From assembly GCA_019746975.1 (NCBI GenBank), contig JAIERK010000187.1:1-37617 (forward strand): a DNA stretch of 37,617 bases, given 5' to 3'. The DNA comes from Candidatus Obscuribacterales bacterium. GTDB lineage: Bacteria > Cyanobacteriota > Vampirovibrionia > Obscuribacterales > Obscuribacteraceae. The position numbers and the translations under genes are program-made. This document shows positions 1 through 10,061 of the stretch, one piece after another. Positions within the stretch are counted from its first letter, which is position 1. Each line of letters starts with the position of its first letter. The notes under the pieces were generated by a model, which did no database searches, had not been told where the DNA came from, and saw nothing but the letters and a program-made list of their open reading frames with translations.

Positions 1-3000
1 GTCGCCTCGAAAGACGTGACGGCGTAATCAATACATCGACCCAGAGCTTCGCGGCTGGTCCGACAGTGACCCTGTCCAGTGGAGTCAACCTCGACCTCAC
101 ATCAGCAGATCGCAACATCACTCTGGGCAGCAACCTATTCAAGGATGGTGCATCCGTTGAAATCCAAGTAGGCGGAGAGACCAAGACCCTCTCGGCAGGC
201 GACAAGGTCACGGCAGCTGAGTATGTAGCCGCCAAGCAAGTACTGGCAGGCGTCAATCAAGGCGTCACCGTATCTGGTGATGGCAGCGCAACAGGCGGTC
301 AAGTAGACCTCAGCGCTATCACATCGGCCGGCGACAAGATGAGAGCGTCCGACCTGACAGTTCCTGTCAATGTCACCACGCTCGGTGACTTCTCCAAGGG
401 CTCTGACTTCAAACTGCTCGGCAACCTCAATAACTACGGTACCGTTCATACCTTCGACGCCGACAACAACGGCAAAGGTGGGGCAGTCCGCGCTGACGAC
501 ATTCTCAACGCCCAGGGCGCATCGATCACATCAGATGTCGATCTGACCCTTCAGGCCAATGGCAGCTTGACCAACCTGGGAAGCATTTCTTCCAACGGCA
601 ATCTGACACTCAACGCCGCAACCATCAATAACAGCGGCAAAGTCTCCGCAGCCCAGAACATCACTCTGGACAGCAGCAATGACGGCGGTGCCGCAGCGCT
701 GACTGTCAACAATTCCGGCGCCTTCGTAGCCGGCGGCGATATCAACGTCCGCGCCAGCGACTACTCCGGATCTGCCAACACAGTGCTCAACGGCGGCGAC
801 TACCTCAGCCAAAACCTCAACCTGAATGCAGGTCAAGGCACAATTGACGCGGTAATCGGCAACGTCACAGGCAACGTCAACAGCGCAGGTTACGCCGTCC
901 ACTTCGGCTCCAAAGCAGAGACACTCAATCTGGGCAAGACCGCACTAGTTGACCCCACATTCTTTAACTTCGGCGATATCAACATCACGAGCGACCTGAC
1001 AACCAACGGCGAAGCTTTGACGATTATCGCAACCGGCAACATTACCGACTCCGTCGGAGCTGGATTCACGATCGCCACAAATGGTGGTGCTGTAACTACG
1101 GGCGGTGTATTGACCCTGATAGCAGGTGCCAACATCACTTCCATCAATCCCAATACGCCGGACCCGACGCTGCCTTCGGCTAATCCTGGAAGCATCGTTA
1201 CATTCAACGGCGGCTCGATCGGCGGCGGTAACATCGTCCTGACCGACGTAGACATCGTAACGAGCGGCACTACCGATGGCGGCAACGTCTCAATGATGGC
1301 CTTCGGCGGAACGGTCAATAATGGAAACATCCAAGTTGACCAGGGCTCGACAATCACTACATTCGGCTCCGGAGCCGGCGTTAACGGCGACGTCGTCGTC
1401 TTCGGTCGCGGCAACCTAGACTTCAACACCTGCAACATCGATACGAATTCGATAAGCACCATCGGTGGCGATGTCTCCTTCATCACCGCGCAACCGGTCT
1501 CTACCGGACCCGTTACATACAATGCTGATGGGACGCTCGGCTCAGGCATCCTTCTGCCGGACTTCAATAACGTCTCAACAGGCTCCATCGATATCGACAA
1601 CATCAATGCCGCCGGAGACATCTTTGTAACAGCAGGCAATGACGTCAACGTCGACAACCTGACCTCTAACGGCTCCTTCGGAATCGACCTGCGTGCAGGT
1701 ATCAACCTGGCCGGCAACGTAGTCGACCCGAACGGCGACATGGACCTGGGCGGCACGATCATCGCCAACGGAACAGGAAGCGTATTCCTCCGTACCAGCG
1801 ACAATCTGGACCAGAACAACAACCAGAACGTTACAGCGGGCGGCGATATTCGAATCGAAGTCGGTTTCAACAATCCAGCCGCACCAGCCGGTGCAGACTA
1901 CAACCAAAGCGGATTCCTCAATGCTGGCGGCAGAATTGACGTCCTCGTAGGCAATGACTACAACATCGCCGGAACCACGGATGTCGTCGTTGCCAACACC
2001 GGTGTCAGTATTGCGACAGGCACATCCACGCCAGGCGGATCCTTCACCTCAAACGCCCCGATCACCGCTGGTGGCGGGCTCCTTGATGGAGATGTCACCA
2101 TCGTCGCGCAAGGCGCTGGCAACATCTCCTTCACAAACGCTCTGGCTGACGTCAACGCCGGACAGGGAGATCCGAACTTCTCAGGCATAGTCTTCATCAG
2201 CGGTGGCAATGTCAGCTCCGTAGCCAATGCCACGATTACCGGTCGTGATGTTGAAATCGTTGCCGATTCCACCAATGGCGGCGATCTTGATCTCGCCGGC
2301 GCTGTGACTGCCAACAACACTCTCGTGCCATCCACCCTGCGCTTGACGCAAATTGGCACTCAGACAGTCAATATCTCAGACGACGATATCACAGGTGGTA
2401 TCAGCGCAGATCGCATGATCTTCACCAACAATGCTCCGAATGGCGATGTCATCTTCCTCAACAACGCGACGCCAATCAACTTCCAAGAAGTCACCGTGGC
2501 TGCTACTGGCTCTGTTACCTTAATCGAGCCATTTGGTGGCATTCGTGATGGCAACATCACCTTCTTTGGTTTGAACTCGGCAGCCAACAACTTCACGGTC
2601 ACGGTTGACGGCAACATTACCGGCAACCTGGCGACTCTAACTGGCACGAATGGCTTCTTGACGAGTAACGGTGTCGCGCCTTCAGGCGGCAACATCGGAA
2701 CCAACTCGGCCAATCCTCTCGTGGTCGACTTCGACAACGCCAGCTTGAGAGCGCTGGGAGCACCTTCGGCTACTGTCGGCAACATCTTCGTTGCAGATAT
2801 CGACGATCTCAACTTGAGCGGAGCCGCATCACAAGCCACCGCTTCCGTAGAGCTCACGACGTTCGGCAACCTGACTTCCAACGCCGGCACATTCCTCCTG
2901 TCGCCACAGATCAAATTGACGTCTGGTGGAAACATCGGTACGAATGGATTGTCTCGATTCAACGTATCAAACCTTGGTTTCACCCCGTCGCCTAACCTGG

Positions 3001-6000
3001 CGAACTTCTCTGCCAACGCCACTGGCGATGTATTCCTCAATGCACCTGTCGGACTCCGCTTCGTTGGTGCCAGCTCCGCCGGCGGCACATTCGATGTGTT
3101 CTCCAGCGATGTTAACGGCGAATTGATCACCGACAACAACAATGGCGGAATAGTCTCTGCCGTCAACGTCGTCCTCACGTCGACGAACAGCAACATCCTC
3201 GGTATCGGACCTGGTGGATCCTTCACGATTGATGCCGACACCGGCAAATTCGTCGCAGGCAACTCCATCATCGTTCGTGACGTCGACGATCTGACTGTCG
3301 ACTCCGCTAACGGTCCTTCGTCAGCCCCTAACATCCAGATAATTTCCGATGATGTCCTCAACCTCGTAGGTGGAGCAGGCACCGTCGCAGTATCCGGAGC
3401 AGACGTCAGCCTGAACTCCAACAAAGTTTCCGGCGATGCCATCGTCATCGGTGCTGATGTAACCGCTTCGAACCGGGTCAACGTGATAGGCGGCGGCAAC
3501 ATCGTCACTCAAGGTGGAGCAGAAGTAGAAACAACTGGTGGTCTCGACGAAGTTCGCCTGCGCTCCGACAACGGCAACATCGGTAGCGATCCGTTCATCC
3601 CCGGTGGATCGACCTTCAATACCGATACGGCGTTCATCGACCTTTCCGCACCTAACTTCGGTGCACCGAATGGATCGATCTTCGTCGCCAATGCTCGCAG
3701 CGTCACGCTCGCAGCACAGCCGAATATCAGCGCTGGCGGTATTCTCCATGTTCAATCCGCTCAGGATCTGACGACCACCGCGGTGATCAACAACCTGTCG
3801 CAGGTTCGTTTGTTAGCTGGAGCGAACGGCGTCCTGACCGTCGGAGCTAACGTCACGGCAACCACCAGCATACTGGTGAGCGCAGGTGAATTGACCGACG
3901 CCAACTTCACCGGTGCAGTGCTCTCAGCCCCGCGGCTCGACTTCAGAGCTACCGGCGACACCGGAGTATCACCTGGCACGGGTACGATCGTCCTCACGCA
4001 AGCTACCGCTGACTTCAACGTCGCTTCATTCATCGCAACGGGCGCCGTAACCGTCACGGATAACAATGGTTTGACAGTTGCAGATTCTGCCTCCGGCACT
4101 ATCTTCGCTGGTGACTTCACAATCAATGCAAACCAGACACTGGCCGGTACACTGCAGACGACCGGAACCATCACAACCGGTAACGGCTCCAACGTTGTCC
4201 TCAACGCCGCCTCGGGCAGCCTGATCGTTGGCGATGACATCGCCGATACGGTCAGCTCCGCCGGAGATGTCTCGCTTCTGGCAACAACAACAGTCACGCT
4301 CAACTCTGACGTGACAGCGGTCGATGATGTCTCCATCGTATCGGCTGGAACGTTGACCCAGAGTGCAGGCAAGATCTCGGGCGATCAATTGAACGTCCAG
4401 TTCCTCACCGGACCAGCGACCCTGACCACCAACATCAACTCGATCACTGCAACAGCAGCCGGTCAAGTCCTCAACATCCTTGAAGACAGTGGAATCACCA
4501 TTGGTCTTCTCACGTTGGACACACTCGTACTCGACGCCAGCTTGGCGTCAGGCGGTGATGTTAACTTCTCGGTCGCTCAAACGATCGGCACACTGGACAT
4601 CGGCAACCTGGACGGCAACATCGACGTCAACTTCGACACCGGTGGCAGCACACTGGTCAATCTTCAGACCGGCGGTGCGTTCACGATCTCCACTTCTTCT
4701 GGTTCCGTGATCACGACGCCTAACCTGACGTTGACGGCGGGCGCAGGCGGTATCGATGTCGACTTCGGCAACGGCGCCACTGCCGGTCAAGTAACCGCAC
4801 AGGCGACCGGCGGAGACGTCGCCCTAGACCACGTAGGCACTGGCGCTGTCACCCTCAATGGTTCGACAGGCAACGTCAACTACACAGTGACCGATAGCGG
4901 TACCGGCATCATAATCGGTGGCAACATCGACGGTAGCGGCGCGTTGGACATCACCACCAACTCGCTGACCAATGCCAATACTCTCAACTTCGACACCATC
5001 GATGTTCAGAGCAATGCAGCGTCGGGCTTGACGATCGACACCCTGACCGGTGGAACATTCACCGCTGCCAACGGAATCAACTTCCTGGCTACCGCCAACA
5101 ACCTGTTGATCGATGGCGCCGGCACCTCGACCTACAACGGCAACACCACATGGGAAGCGCAGACAGCAGCGACCACCTCGGTCACAGTCAGCGCCGGTCA
5201 GACCATCAACGTCAACGGTAACCTCACCCTGAATACCTGCGTATACATTCAGAACGGTACCGTCAACGTGACAGGAACGACCACTCAGAACTGCCCATTC
5301 GCAGCCGGTACATTGATCAGCACGACAGGTGATGTAACCTTCGGTGGAGACTTCATCTTCAACGGACAGAACTTCGCCGTCATCGCATTCGGCGATATCA
5401 ACGGCGGTGCAGCCAACAACATCAATATCAGCGGACTCAACGGCGGCAACTTCTTTGCCTTCGCCGGAGTAACCGCTACACCTGCTGTTGTCGGTCAAGT
5501 GTTCGACTCGATCACCAACTTCACGCTAGGAGCAGCATCATCTACCGGTGGTGACATCAACCTCGGTTCCGTAGCCATAAACACGTCCGGTACCGCAGGC
5601 TCCGGCGGCTCAGTCAGGGCGTATGCGTTCTCCGATGCCGGCGATACAACAGGCTTCATCTCGTTGGGTGCAATCAACACCTCCGGTACCACTACCGGCG
5701 GATCAGTCGACGTTATCGGACCTAACGCAATCGTAGTCGGTGCAGTCAACACCCAGGGTGGTACAGGCGCGAGCGGCGATGTCAGCATCCAAACTGCTGA
5801 TCCGAACGTCACCTCACCACTGACCGTGCTCAACGGTACAGTGTCCGGCGGACCGGTCACGGCTATCAACAACAGCAACCAGTCCATCACCTTCGGCAAC
5901 ATCACAGCTGGTGACGGCGACGTCTTGCTCTTCGGAGACCTCTCCGTCCCATCCGGCACGGTCTCCGGCAACGTTGTCGACCTTCGTTCCACCGGCTCGA

Positions 6001-7886
6001 TCGGTACGGATGCCAGCACACGAGTCCTGGTCAACGCAGCACAACTGCAAGGTAGCGCAGGCACCGACGCCTTCGTCACCAACCAGAACGTCGCTGCCAG
6101 CAACCTCGCCGCCTTCACGGCCGGCGATGAGCTCGACCTGATCTTCAACGGCGACACCACCGTCACCGGCGCACAAACTGGAGACGACATCAACATCAGC
6201 GTTCAAGGCGTCTTGAGCGCTACTGCTAACCTCACAGCGACAACTCAGTTGACCCTGAGAAGCACTCAGGATCTCCTGACCGCAAACATCGGCGCCAACC
6301 TGCTTTCAGCACCGGTTCTGCAGCTCACCACCCTCGGTGGAGCAGACATCGGCGTTAACGGCGGAGCAGCATTCGATGTCGGAGCCAACGTCGGTGAAAT
6401 CCGTGTCAGCGCTCTTGCAGGCGGCACAGCCAACGTACATAGCCTCGACACAACCGGTGTGGCCTTCGGAACATCGACCACTACGGGCAATCTGTTCTTC
6501 TCGGCTGATGGAAGCGCAACTGTTGTCGGCAACCTCACCAACGCTGATGGCGACATCTCGATTCAAATCGATAGCGGCGTTCTCAACATCACGAACAATG
6601 TCACCATCAATGCAAACAGCGCCTCCGGCAACGGCAACATCTTCTTGATCAACGACGGCACGCAGAAAAAGGTCGACCAGATCATTCTGAGTGACGGCGC
6701 TGATCTCACAGCACTTGCCGCTACCAAGCCCGGTGGTAACGTCACCATACAGCTTGGCGGACCGTTCGATCCTAACAAAATCCGCGATCTCGCCTCACCG
6801 AGAAACGTCACCTTCAATAAACTGAACGGTGGCTTGATTCGAGGCGGGAAGGGCGGCAAGCCGTTCGTCGCTGACAATGCTGGCGGCAACACCAACGTTG
6901 TCAACGCTGATAACGCCAACGTGTTGATCACCAACAACAACAACAAGAAAGACATTATCTTGTCTGGCAACAACACCATCACAGCAGATCCGCCGGTTGC
7001 ACCTGGCACTATCGCTGATGTGACGGCGGCGGCAATTTCGTCGAAATCATCGGCAAGCCCGCTCATGAACTTCGCTCCAGAAGCTTCCAACGGAACGGCC
7101 CAACCGGTCAACCTACTTAACCTCGACAACGCAGTCGCAATCGACTACAGCGCTGTCAACTCGAGTTTGGTCAACCTGGCGACCGCTTCGCAGACAACCC
7201 CGGCACTCGCCATGATGGACGACGACAACTCCTACATGGTCACGAGCCGACCGGTAGGGCTCGAAGTAGACGCGAAGGTTTGCACCGATATGCAGCAGCT
7301 CCGTCTGGCTGGAGGCGCCATTGGTGGCAACGCTGGAACGGGAGCTCAAATGATCGAGCACAGCGCTTGCGTAACTCTCAATCAGGGTAGCGTCCTCTTT
7401 GTTCCAACCACGGACACGACAGTCGTTACACCGAAGGGTACCGTCAAGGTCGCCGCTGATTCGGTCGCTCTGGTGATGGTCGATGACAACCACCTCTCCG
7501 TATACGATATCAACGATTCTCACAAGAGAAGCGTGACCGTGGACGCCGGTGGCAGAAGCATCGCCCTCTCGCCGGGCAGACACCTTGTTGTCACCCACGA
7601 CCAAGTTGGTCAGTTCTCCGACATCAACCCGATCGATGCCTTGATGCACAGATCAGTTGTTCGTCACGAGCTGGGCAACGGCAAGAGCGCATTCGCTAGC
7701 GAATTCTCCATGCCGTCGGCAATGCAGGTAATGAAGCCTCTCAAAGCAATGCTCAAAGCAGAAAATGCTGAAGCCAAGAAAGTTGCCGATAAGATGCTCA
7801 AGACCTCGGCTGTCATCATGCAGATCGGTGGCGGAGCCGCCTATCAATACCACGCCAAGCCGAGAACAGTCGCCTTGAAGTGGTAG
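1..7886 (+). CDS. giant secreted beta-repeat (FHA-like) protein with C-terminal FecR-like domain, 5' partial
   Basis: The reading frame is open from base 3 with no stop, so the gene begins upstream and the GTG at 66 is only an internal codon. More than 2,600 residues are visible. Nearly all consist of short Gly/Asn/Thr-rich strands with recurring GNI, GDI, GNL and LTSNG-type turns, as in filamentous-haemagglutinin-like beta-solenoids; the clearest FHA-like stretch is encoded near 540-720. From about 7240 the composition changes. The segment around 7360-7610 resembles a FecR domain (LNQGSVLFVP, then TPKGTVKV, then a run ending SPGRHLVVTH). A charged, Lys/Ala-rich tail follows. Cys is rare and tends to be paired (near 1430, 5240-5290, and 7280 with 7370). 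No LPXTG, PEP-CTERM or autotransporter barrel is visible at the C-terminus. It is probably a surface or matrix protein; how it is exported and anchored cannot be seen here. Confidence 0.9.
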   Translation, partial: RLERRDGVINTSTQSFAAGPTVTLSSGVNLDLTSADRNITLGSNLFKDGASVEIQVGGETKTLSAGDKVTAAEYVAAKQVLAGVNQGVTVSGDGSATGGQVDLSAITSAGDKMRASDLTVPVNVTTLGDFSKGSDFKLLGNLNNYGTVHTFDADNNGKGGAVRADDILNAQGASITSDVDLTLQANGSLTNLGSISSNGNLTLNAATINNSGKVSAAQNITLDSSNDGGAAALTVNNSGAFVAGGDINVRASDYSGSANTVLNGGDYLSQNLNLNAGQGTIDAVIGNVTGNVNSAGYAVHFGSKAETLNLGKTALVDPTFFNFGDINITSDLTTNGEALTIIATGNITDSVGAGFTIATNGGAVTTGGVLTLIAGANITSINPNTPDPTLPSANPGSIVTFNGGSIGGGNIVLTDVDIVTSGTTDGGNVSMMAFGGTVNNGNIQVDQGSTITTFGSGAGVNGDVVVFGRGNLDFNTCNIDTNSISTIGGDVSFITAQPVSTGPVTYNADGTLGSGILLPDFNNVSTGSIDIDNINAAGDIFVTAGNDVNVDNLTSNGSFGIDLRAGINLAGNVVDPNGDMDLGGTIIANGTGSVFLRTSDNLDQNNNQNVTAGGDIRIEVGFNNPAAPAGADYNQSGFLNAGGRIDVLVGNDYNIAGTTDVVVANTGVSIATGTSTPGGSFTSNAPITAGGGLLDGDVTIVAQGAGNISFTNALADVNAGQGDPNFSGIVFISGGNVSSVANATITGRDVEIVADSTNGGDLDLAGAVTANNTLVPSTLRLTQIGTQTVNISDDDITGGISADRMIFTNNAPNGDVIFLNNATPINFQEVTVAATGSVTLIEPFGGIRDGNITFFGLNSAANNFTVTVDGNITGNLATLTGTNGFLTSNGVAPSGGNIGTNSANPLVVDFDNASLRALGAPSATVGNIFVADIDDLNLSGAASQATASVELTTFGNLTSNAGTFLLSPQIKLTSGGNIGTNGLSRFNVSNLGFTPSPNLANFSANATGDVFLNAPVGLRFVGASSAGGTFDVFSSDVNGELITDNNNGGIVSAVNVVLTSTNSNILGIGPGGSFTIDADTGKFVAGNSIIVRDVDDLTVDSANGPSSAPNIQIISDDVLNLVGGAGTVAVSGADVSLNSNKVSGDAIVIGADVTASNRVNVIGGGNIVTQGGAEVETTGGLDEVRLRSDNGNIGSDPFIPGGSTFNTDTAFIDLSAPNFGAPNGSIFVANARSVTLAAQPNISAGGILHVQSAQDLTTTAVINNLSQVRLLAGANGVLTVGANVTATTSILVSAGELTDANFTGAVLSAPRLDFRATGDTGVSPGTGTIVLTQATADFNVASFIATGAVTVTDNNGLTVADSASGTIFAGDFTINANQTLAGTLQTTGTITTGNGSNVVLNAASGSLIVGDDIADTVSSAGDVSLLATTTVTLNSDVTAVDDVSIVSAGTLTQSAGKISGDQLNVQFLTGPATLTTNINSITATAAGQVLNILEDSGITIGLLTLDTLVLDASLASGGDVNFSVAQTIGTLDIGNLDGNIDVNFDTGGSTLVNLQTGGAFTISTSSGSVITTPNLTLTAGAGGIDVDFGNGATAGQVTAQATGGDVALDHVGTGAVTLNGSTGNVNYTVTDSGTGIIIGGNIDGSGALDITTNSLTNANTLNFDTIDVQSNAASGLTIDTLTGGTFTAANGINFLATANNLLIDGAGTSTYNGNTTWEAQTAATTSVTVSAGQTINVNGNLTLNTCVYIQNGTVNVTGTTTQNCPFAAGTLISTTGDVTFGGDFIFNGQNFAVIAFGDINGGAANNINISGLNGGNFFAFAGVTATPAVVGQVFDSITNFTLGAASSTGGDINLGSVAINTSGTAGSGGSVRAYAFSDAGDTTGFISLGAINTSGTTTGGSVDVIGPNAIVVGAVNTQGGTGASGDVSIQTADPNVTSPLTVLNGTVSGGPVTAINNSNQSITFGNITAGDGDVLLFGDLSVPSGTVSGNVVDLRSTGSIGTDASTRVLVNAAQLQGSAGTDAFVTNQNVAASNLAAFTAGDELDLIFNGDTTVTGAQTGDDINISVQGVLSATANLTATTQLTLRSTQDLLTANIGANLLSAPVLQLTTLGGADIGVNGGAAFDVGANVGEIRVSALAGGTANVHSLDTTGVAFGTSTTTGNLFFSADGSATVVGNLTNADGDISIQIDSGVLNITNNVTINANSASGNGNIFLINDGTQKKVDQIILSDGADLTALAATKPGGNVTIQLGGPFDPNKIRDLASPRNVTFNKLNGGLIRGGKGGKPFVADNAGGNTNVVNADNANVLITNNNNKKDIILSGNNTITADPPVAPGTIADVTAAAISSKSSASPLMNFAPEASNGTAQPVNLLNLDNAVAIDYSAVNSSLVNLATASQTTPALAMMDDDNSYMVTSRPVGLEVDAKVCTDMQQLRLAGGAIGGNAGTGAQMIEHSACVTLNQGSVLFVPTTDTTVVTPKGTVKVAADSVALVMVDDNHLSVYDINDSHKRSVTVDAGGRSIALSPGRHLVVTHDQVGQFSDINPIDALMHRSVVRHELGNGKSAFASEFSMPSAMQVMKPLKAMLKAENAEAKKVADKMLKTSAVIMQIGGGAAYQYHAKPRTVALKW

Positions 7887-7915
7887 TCCACTCGCCTAAC
7901 CCGCGATAATCATTC

Positions 7916-7950
7916 AGAGGGCGCTCCTAAGAGCGCCCTCTTGTTTCTTC
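7916..7950 (+). terminator. rho-independent terminator of the giant surface protein
   Basis: An 11-bp perfect GC-rich stem has arms at 7916-7926 and 7931-7941 with a CTAA loop. It is followed by a T-rich tract (TTGTTTCTT). It lies 30 bases after the stop codon at 7886 and points the right way for that gene. Confidence 0.9.
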
Positions 7951-8124
7951 TGCTGCAGAAAGCTTGGGGATGACGGCAAGCGAATTCAGGTTCGATTGGA
8001 GAACCTTCTACTTGGTCTGGAATATAGTTACGGCTCGGATCGGCCGAGAGCAATCTTCAATCCGAAGACGTTCTAAAGTTCAAACGAGCAGACTGCACAG
8101 GACGAATCCCGCATTAGCTCAGCT

Positions 8125-8718
8125 TCAATGTTGTCGGCGGCTCTGCAATCGCTTTGCGTGGTCCTGAGCTTGATGAATCTGTTGATTCATGTCTATGACT
8201 GGATAGTTTGCTGGAAGGCTGAAATATATAGGCGCTAAAGCCGTCTTGGTCGCTACCTTCAGGCGCATCTGCACCTTCCCATCATAAATAGACACGACGC
8301 AACATCCGATGTCCGGATCGACCCACGTTTGACTGGTGTGGCCATTGCGCCGAAACTCCCACCCTTCACAGGTGCGTCCGTCGACCAATCGGGTGCCGAG
8401 TGAAATCTTCTGACTGTCGTCCACTGGTGGCGCCCCTGGTGCATCATTGAGTGGGACTCTGCTCACCCTTCTATTAAAGTCATCAATTGTGTAGCCCACT
8501 TTGTTCTTCATATCATTGATCGTGACCAGGCTTCGTCCACCAAGCGTAGACTCGGTCCGCAGGTGTCCTTGCCCGTCACATGACAATCTAAGAGTATTTG
8601 TGCCGGCTGTCGTAATCTGGTCATAAACGGCATCGTAAGGTTTATCGTATCCTTCTGCCAGAGCCGGTTGTGTTACAGCAGACAAGAGGGTGATCGACAA
8701 AATCATGATTCGTTTCAT
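8125..8718 (-). CDS. secreted hypothetical protein
   Basis: The product is 197 residues from the ATG at 8718, which has AAGGA eight bases upstream. A GTG two codons further upstream sits too close to that site. The N-terminus MKRIMILSITLLSAVTQPALA is a classic signal peptide cut before EGYDKP, so the protein should be periplasmic or secreted. The mature part contains a pattern of short beta strands (LRLSCDGQGHLRTE, MKNKVGYTIDD, GWEFRRNG) that recalls LolA-like or DUF4412-type beta-sheet proteins; this similarity is only an impression. Four Cys occur, two of them adjacent (GCC). The family is not recognised. The gene follows the sulfotransferase at 8813 on the same strand with a 94-base gap and may be co-transcribed with it. 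Confidence 0.8.
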   Translation of the reverse strand: MKRIMILSITLLSAVTQPALAEGYDKPYDAVYDQITTAGTNTLRLSCDGQGHLRTESTLGGRSLVTINDMKNKVGYTIDDFNRRVSRVPLNDAPGAPPVDDSQKISLGTRLVDGRTCEGWEFRRNGHTSQTWVDPDIGCCVVSIYDGKVQMRLKVATKTALAPIYFSLPANYPVIDMNQQIHQAQDHAKRLQSRRQH

Positions 8719-8812
8719 TGCCACTTTCCTTGTTAAACAATCGACAGCAGAATCGTCGTTGCAATATTGGTCGCGAAGCTATTAACCTGTTACTACGTGA
8801 CGATTGCAAAAA

Positions 8813-9814
8813 TTAGCTTTGTTTCTGCCTTAATCCCCGCACTATATTTCTCAGCTTCCAGATCCGACTTCTCTCTTGAGCCTGAATCGTTTCATTAGCA
8901 TGAAAAAGTTCGCTGCGTGTTTCGTAAAGTGCTTTTGCATTGAGTCGCGATTCACGTTCGGCGCGACGTAACCCCGACCACTCCGCGAGAAAACAATCGG
9001 AAATCGTGGTATCGTCAATAGTACCGCGCTCTAAATCTCGCTGCGATTGAACACTCTGGAAATCAGATGCTCGAATCAGTTTTTCGTAAAGCTCTATAGC
9101 TTCTGGGAAAAATCTTCGTGTAATAACCGCACCTTCAGTGTCTTGCGTGCTTCTCTCGATCAGCGATTCATCGAATATATCGCTAGAGGGCTTCGATAGT
9201 TTCATTCCAAACCGCCGATTGATTTCTGAAACAAAACCATCCGGCTCATCGACGATTTCCTGAACACCGGCTAGCAATCCGCGACCTTTTTCTACCGACA
9301 GAAAATCGCAAATCGCCTGGTTATAACTAATCCAGGTCTCGACGGCCAGTCTTGGATTGTCCTGGAAAGCCGGATCGCCACGCCGAAAAAGCGAATCGAT
9401 TACCTCCCACGGGCGCCGATACACGAAAACAAAACTCGCCGCGGGCAAACGCTTTGCCCAAAAGTTGAGGAACAACGTCGTGCGCGGGTCTTTCCACCCC
9501 CAGGCTCCAGCGCATGCGTTAGTGCGCAACAGCTCCGTCACCCGCTCGGCATAGCTATCCGGCACATCGAGCCCATTCTTCGTGGTCCAACCAAATCGAC
9601 TTTCACCGAGGCTATCAAGAACTTGCTCGTGAAACCTGACGAATTCGAGATTTTCGAAGAAGCCCTTGGCATTGTTGTTCTCATGAGCGCTCATCAGCTT
9701 CTTACCAACATCGAGGCCGGCAGAATGCAGGATAGACGCAACCAGCGAGGTGCCGGAGCGATGCATCCCAATAATTATCAGCGCATTAGAGCCGTCTATA
9801 GTTACTTCAGCCAT
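8813..9814 (-). CDS. sulfotransferase, GMHRSGTS type (paralogue 1)
   Basis: The product has 333 residues. Residues 16-23 form the 5'-phosphosulfate-binding loop GMHRSGTS of PAPS-dependent sulfotransferases. Around 106-119 there is WGWKDPRTTLFLNFW, and around 132-146 an Arg/Ser-containing segment, YRRPWEVIDSLFRRG, that fits the 3'-phosphate-binding site. It should transfer sulfate from PAPS to a sugar hydroxyl in the cytoplasm. No signal peptide or membrane helix is seen. The last 19 residues are basic and contain RSRIWKLRN, a tail it shares with the paralogue at 21864-22841. ATG at 9814 is the only start upstream of the P-loop; its ribosome binding site is weak. The acceptor cannot be read from sequence. 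The gene is divergent from the DUF4915-like gene at 10062. Confidence 0.92.
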   Translation of the reverse strand: MAEVTIDGSNALIIIGMHRSGTSLVASILHSAGLDVGKKLMSAHENNNAKGFFENLEFVRFHEQVLDSLGESRFGWTTKNGLDVPDSYAERVTELLRTNACAGAWGWKDPRTTLFLNFWAKRLPAASFVFVYRRPWEVIDSLFRRGDPAFQDNPRLAVETWISYNQAICDFLSVEKGRGLLAGVQEIVDEPDGFVSEINRRFGMKLSKPSSDIFDESLIERSTQDTEGAVITRRFFPEAIELYEKLIRASDFQSVQSQRDLERGTIDDTTISDCFLAEWSGLRRAERESRLNAKALYETRSELFHANETIQAQERSRIWKLRNIVRGLRQKQS

Positions 9815-10061
9815 AGAGCTTTTAAGGGACTTAGCTAACTAGTCAAGCAAAGGAATAGCATACCTTGATAAAGGTTTAGAAACTTAGAAAGATTTCTCAA
9901 ATATACGAAGGACCGGCGAAATGTCGCAAAGAGAGTGGCTGTGGTCGCTGCTCAGTGGTGCATCTCGGGTCATTTGCAGTATGATAACGGTCGCATTTGC
10001 ATGCGGCAGTTGGTAACATGCTGCCAGTCCATGGTTCACATTCGTGAAATGAGAGACAAAT

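Noticed and set aside
890..1873. Long open frame on the minus strand inside the giant surface protein gene
   Set aside because: It is antisense to a continuous plus-strand frame. Its Pro/Val/Ser-rich translation is what results from reading Gly/Asn/Thr-rich codons backwards; several similar antisense frames occur across 1-7886.
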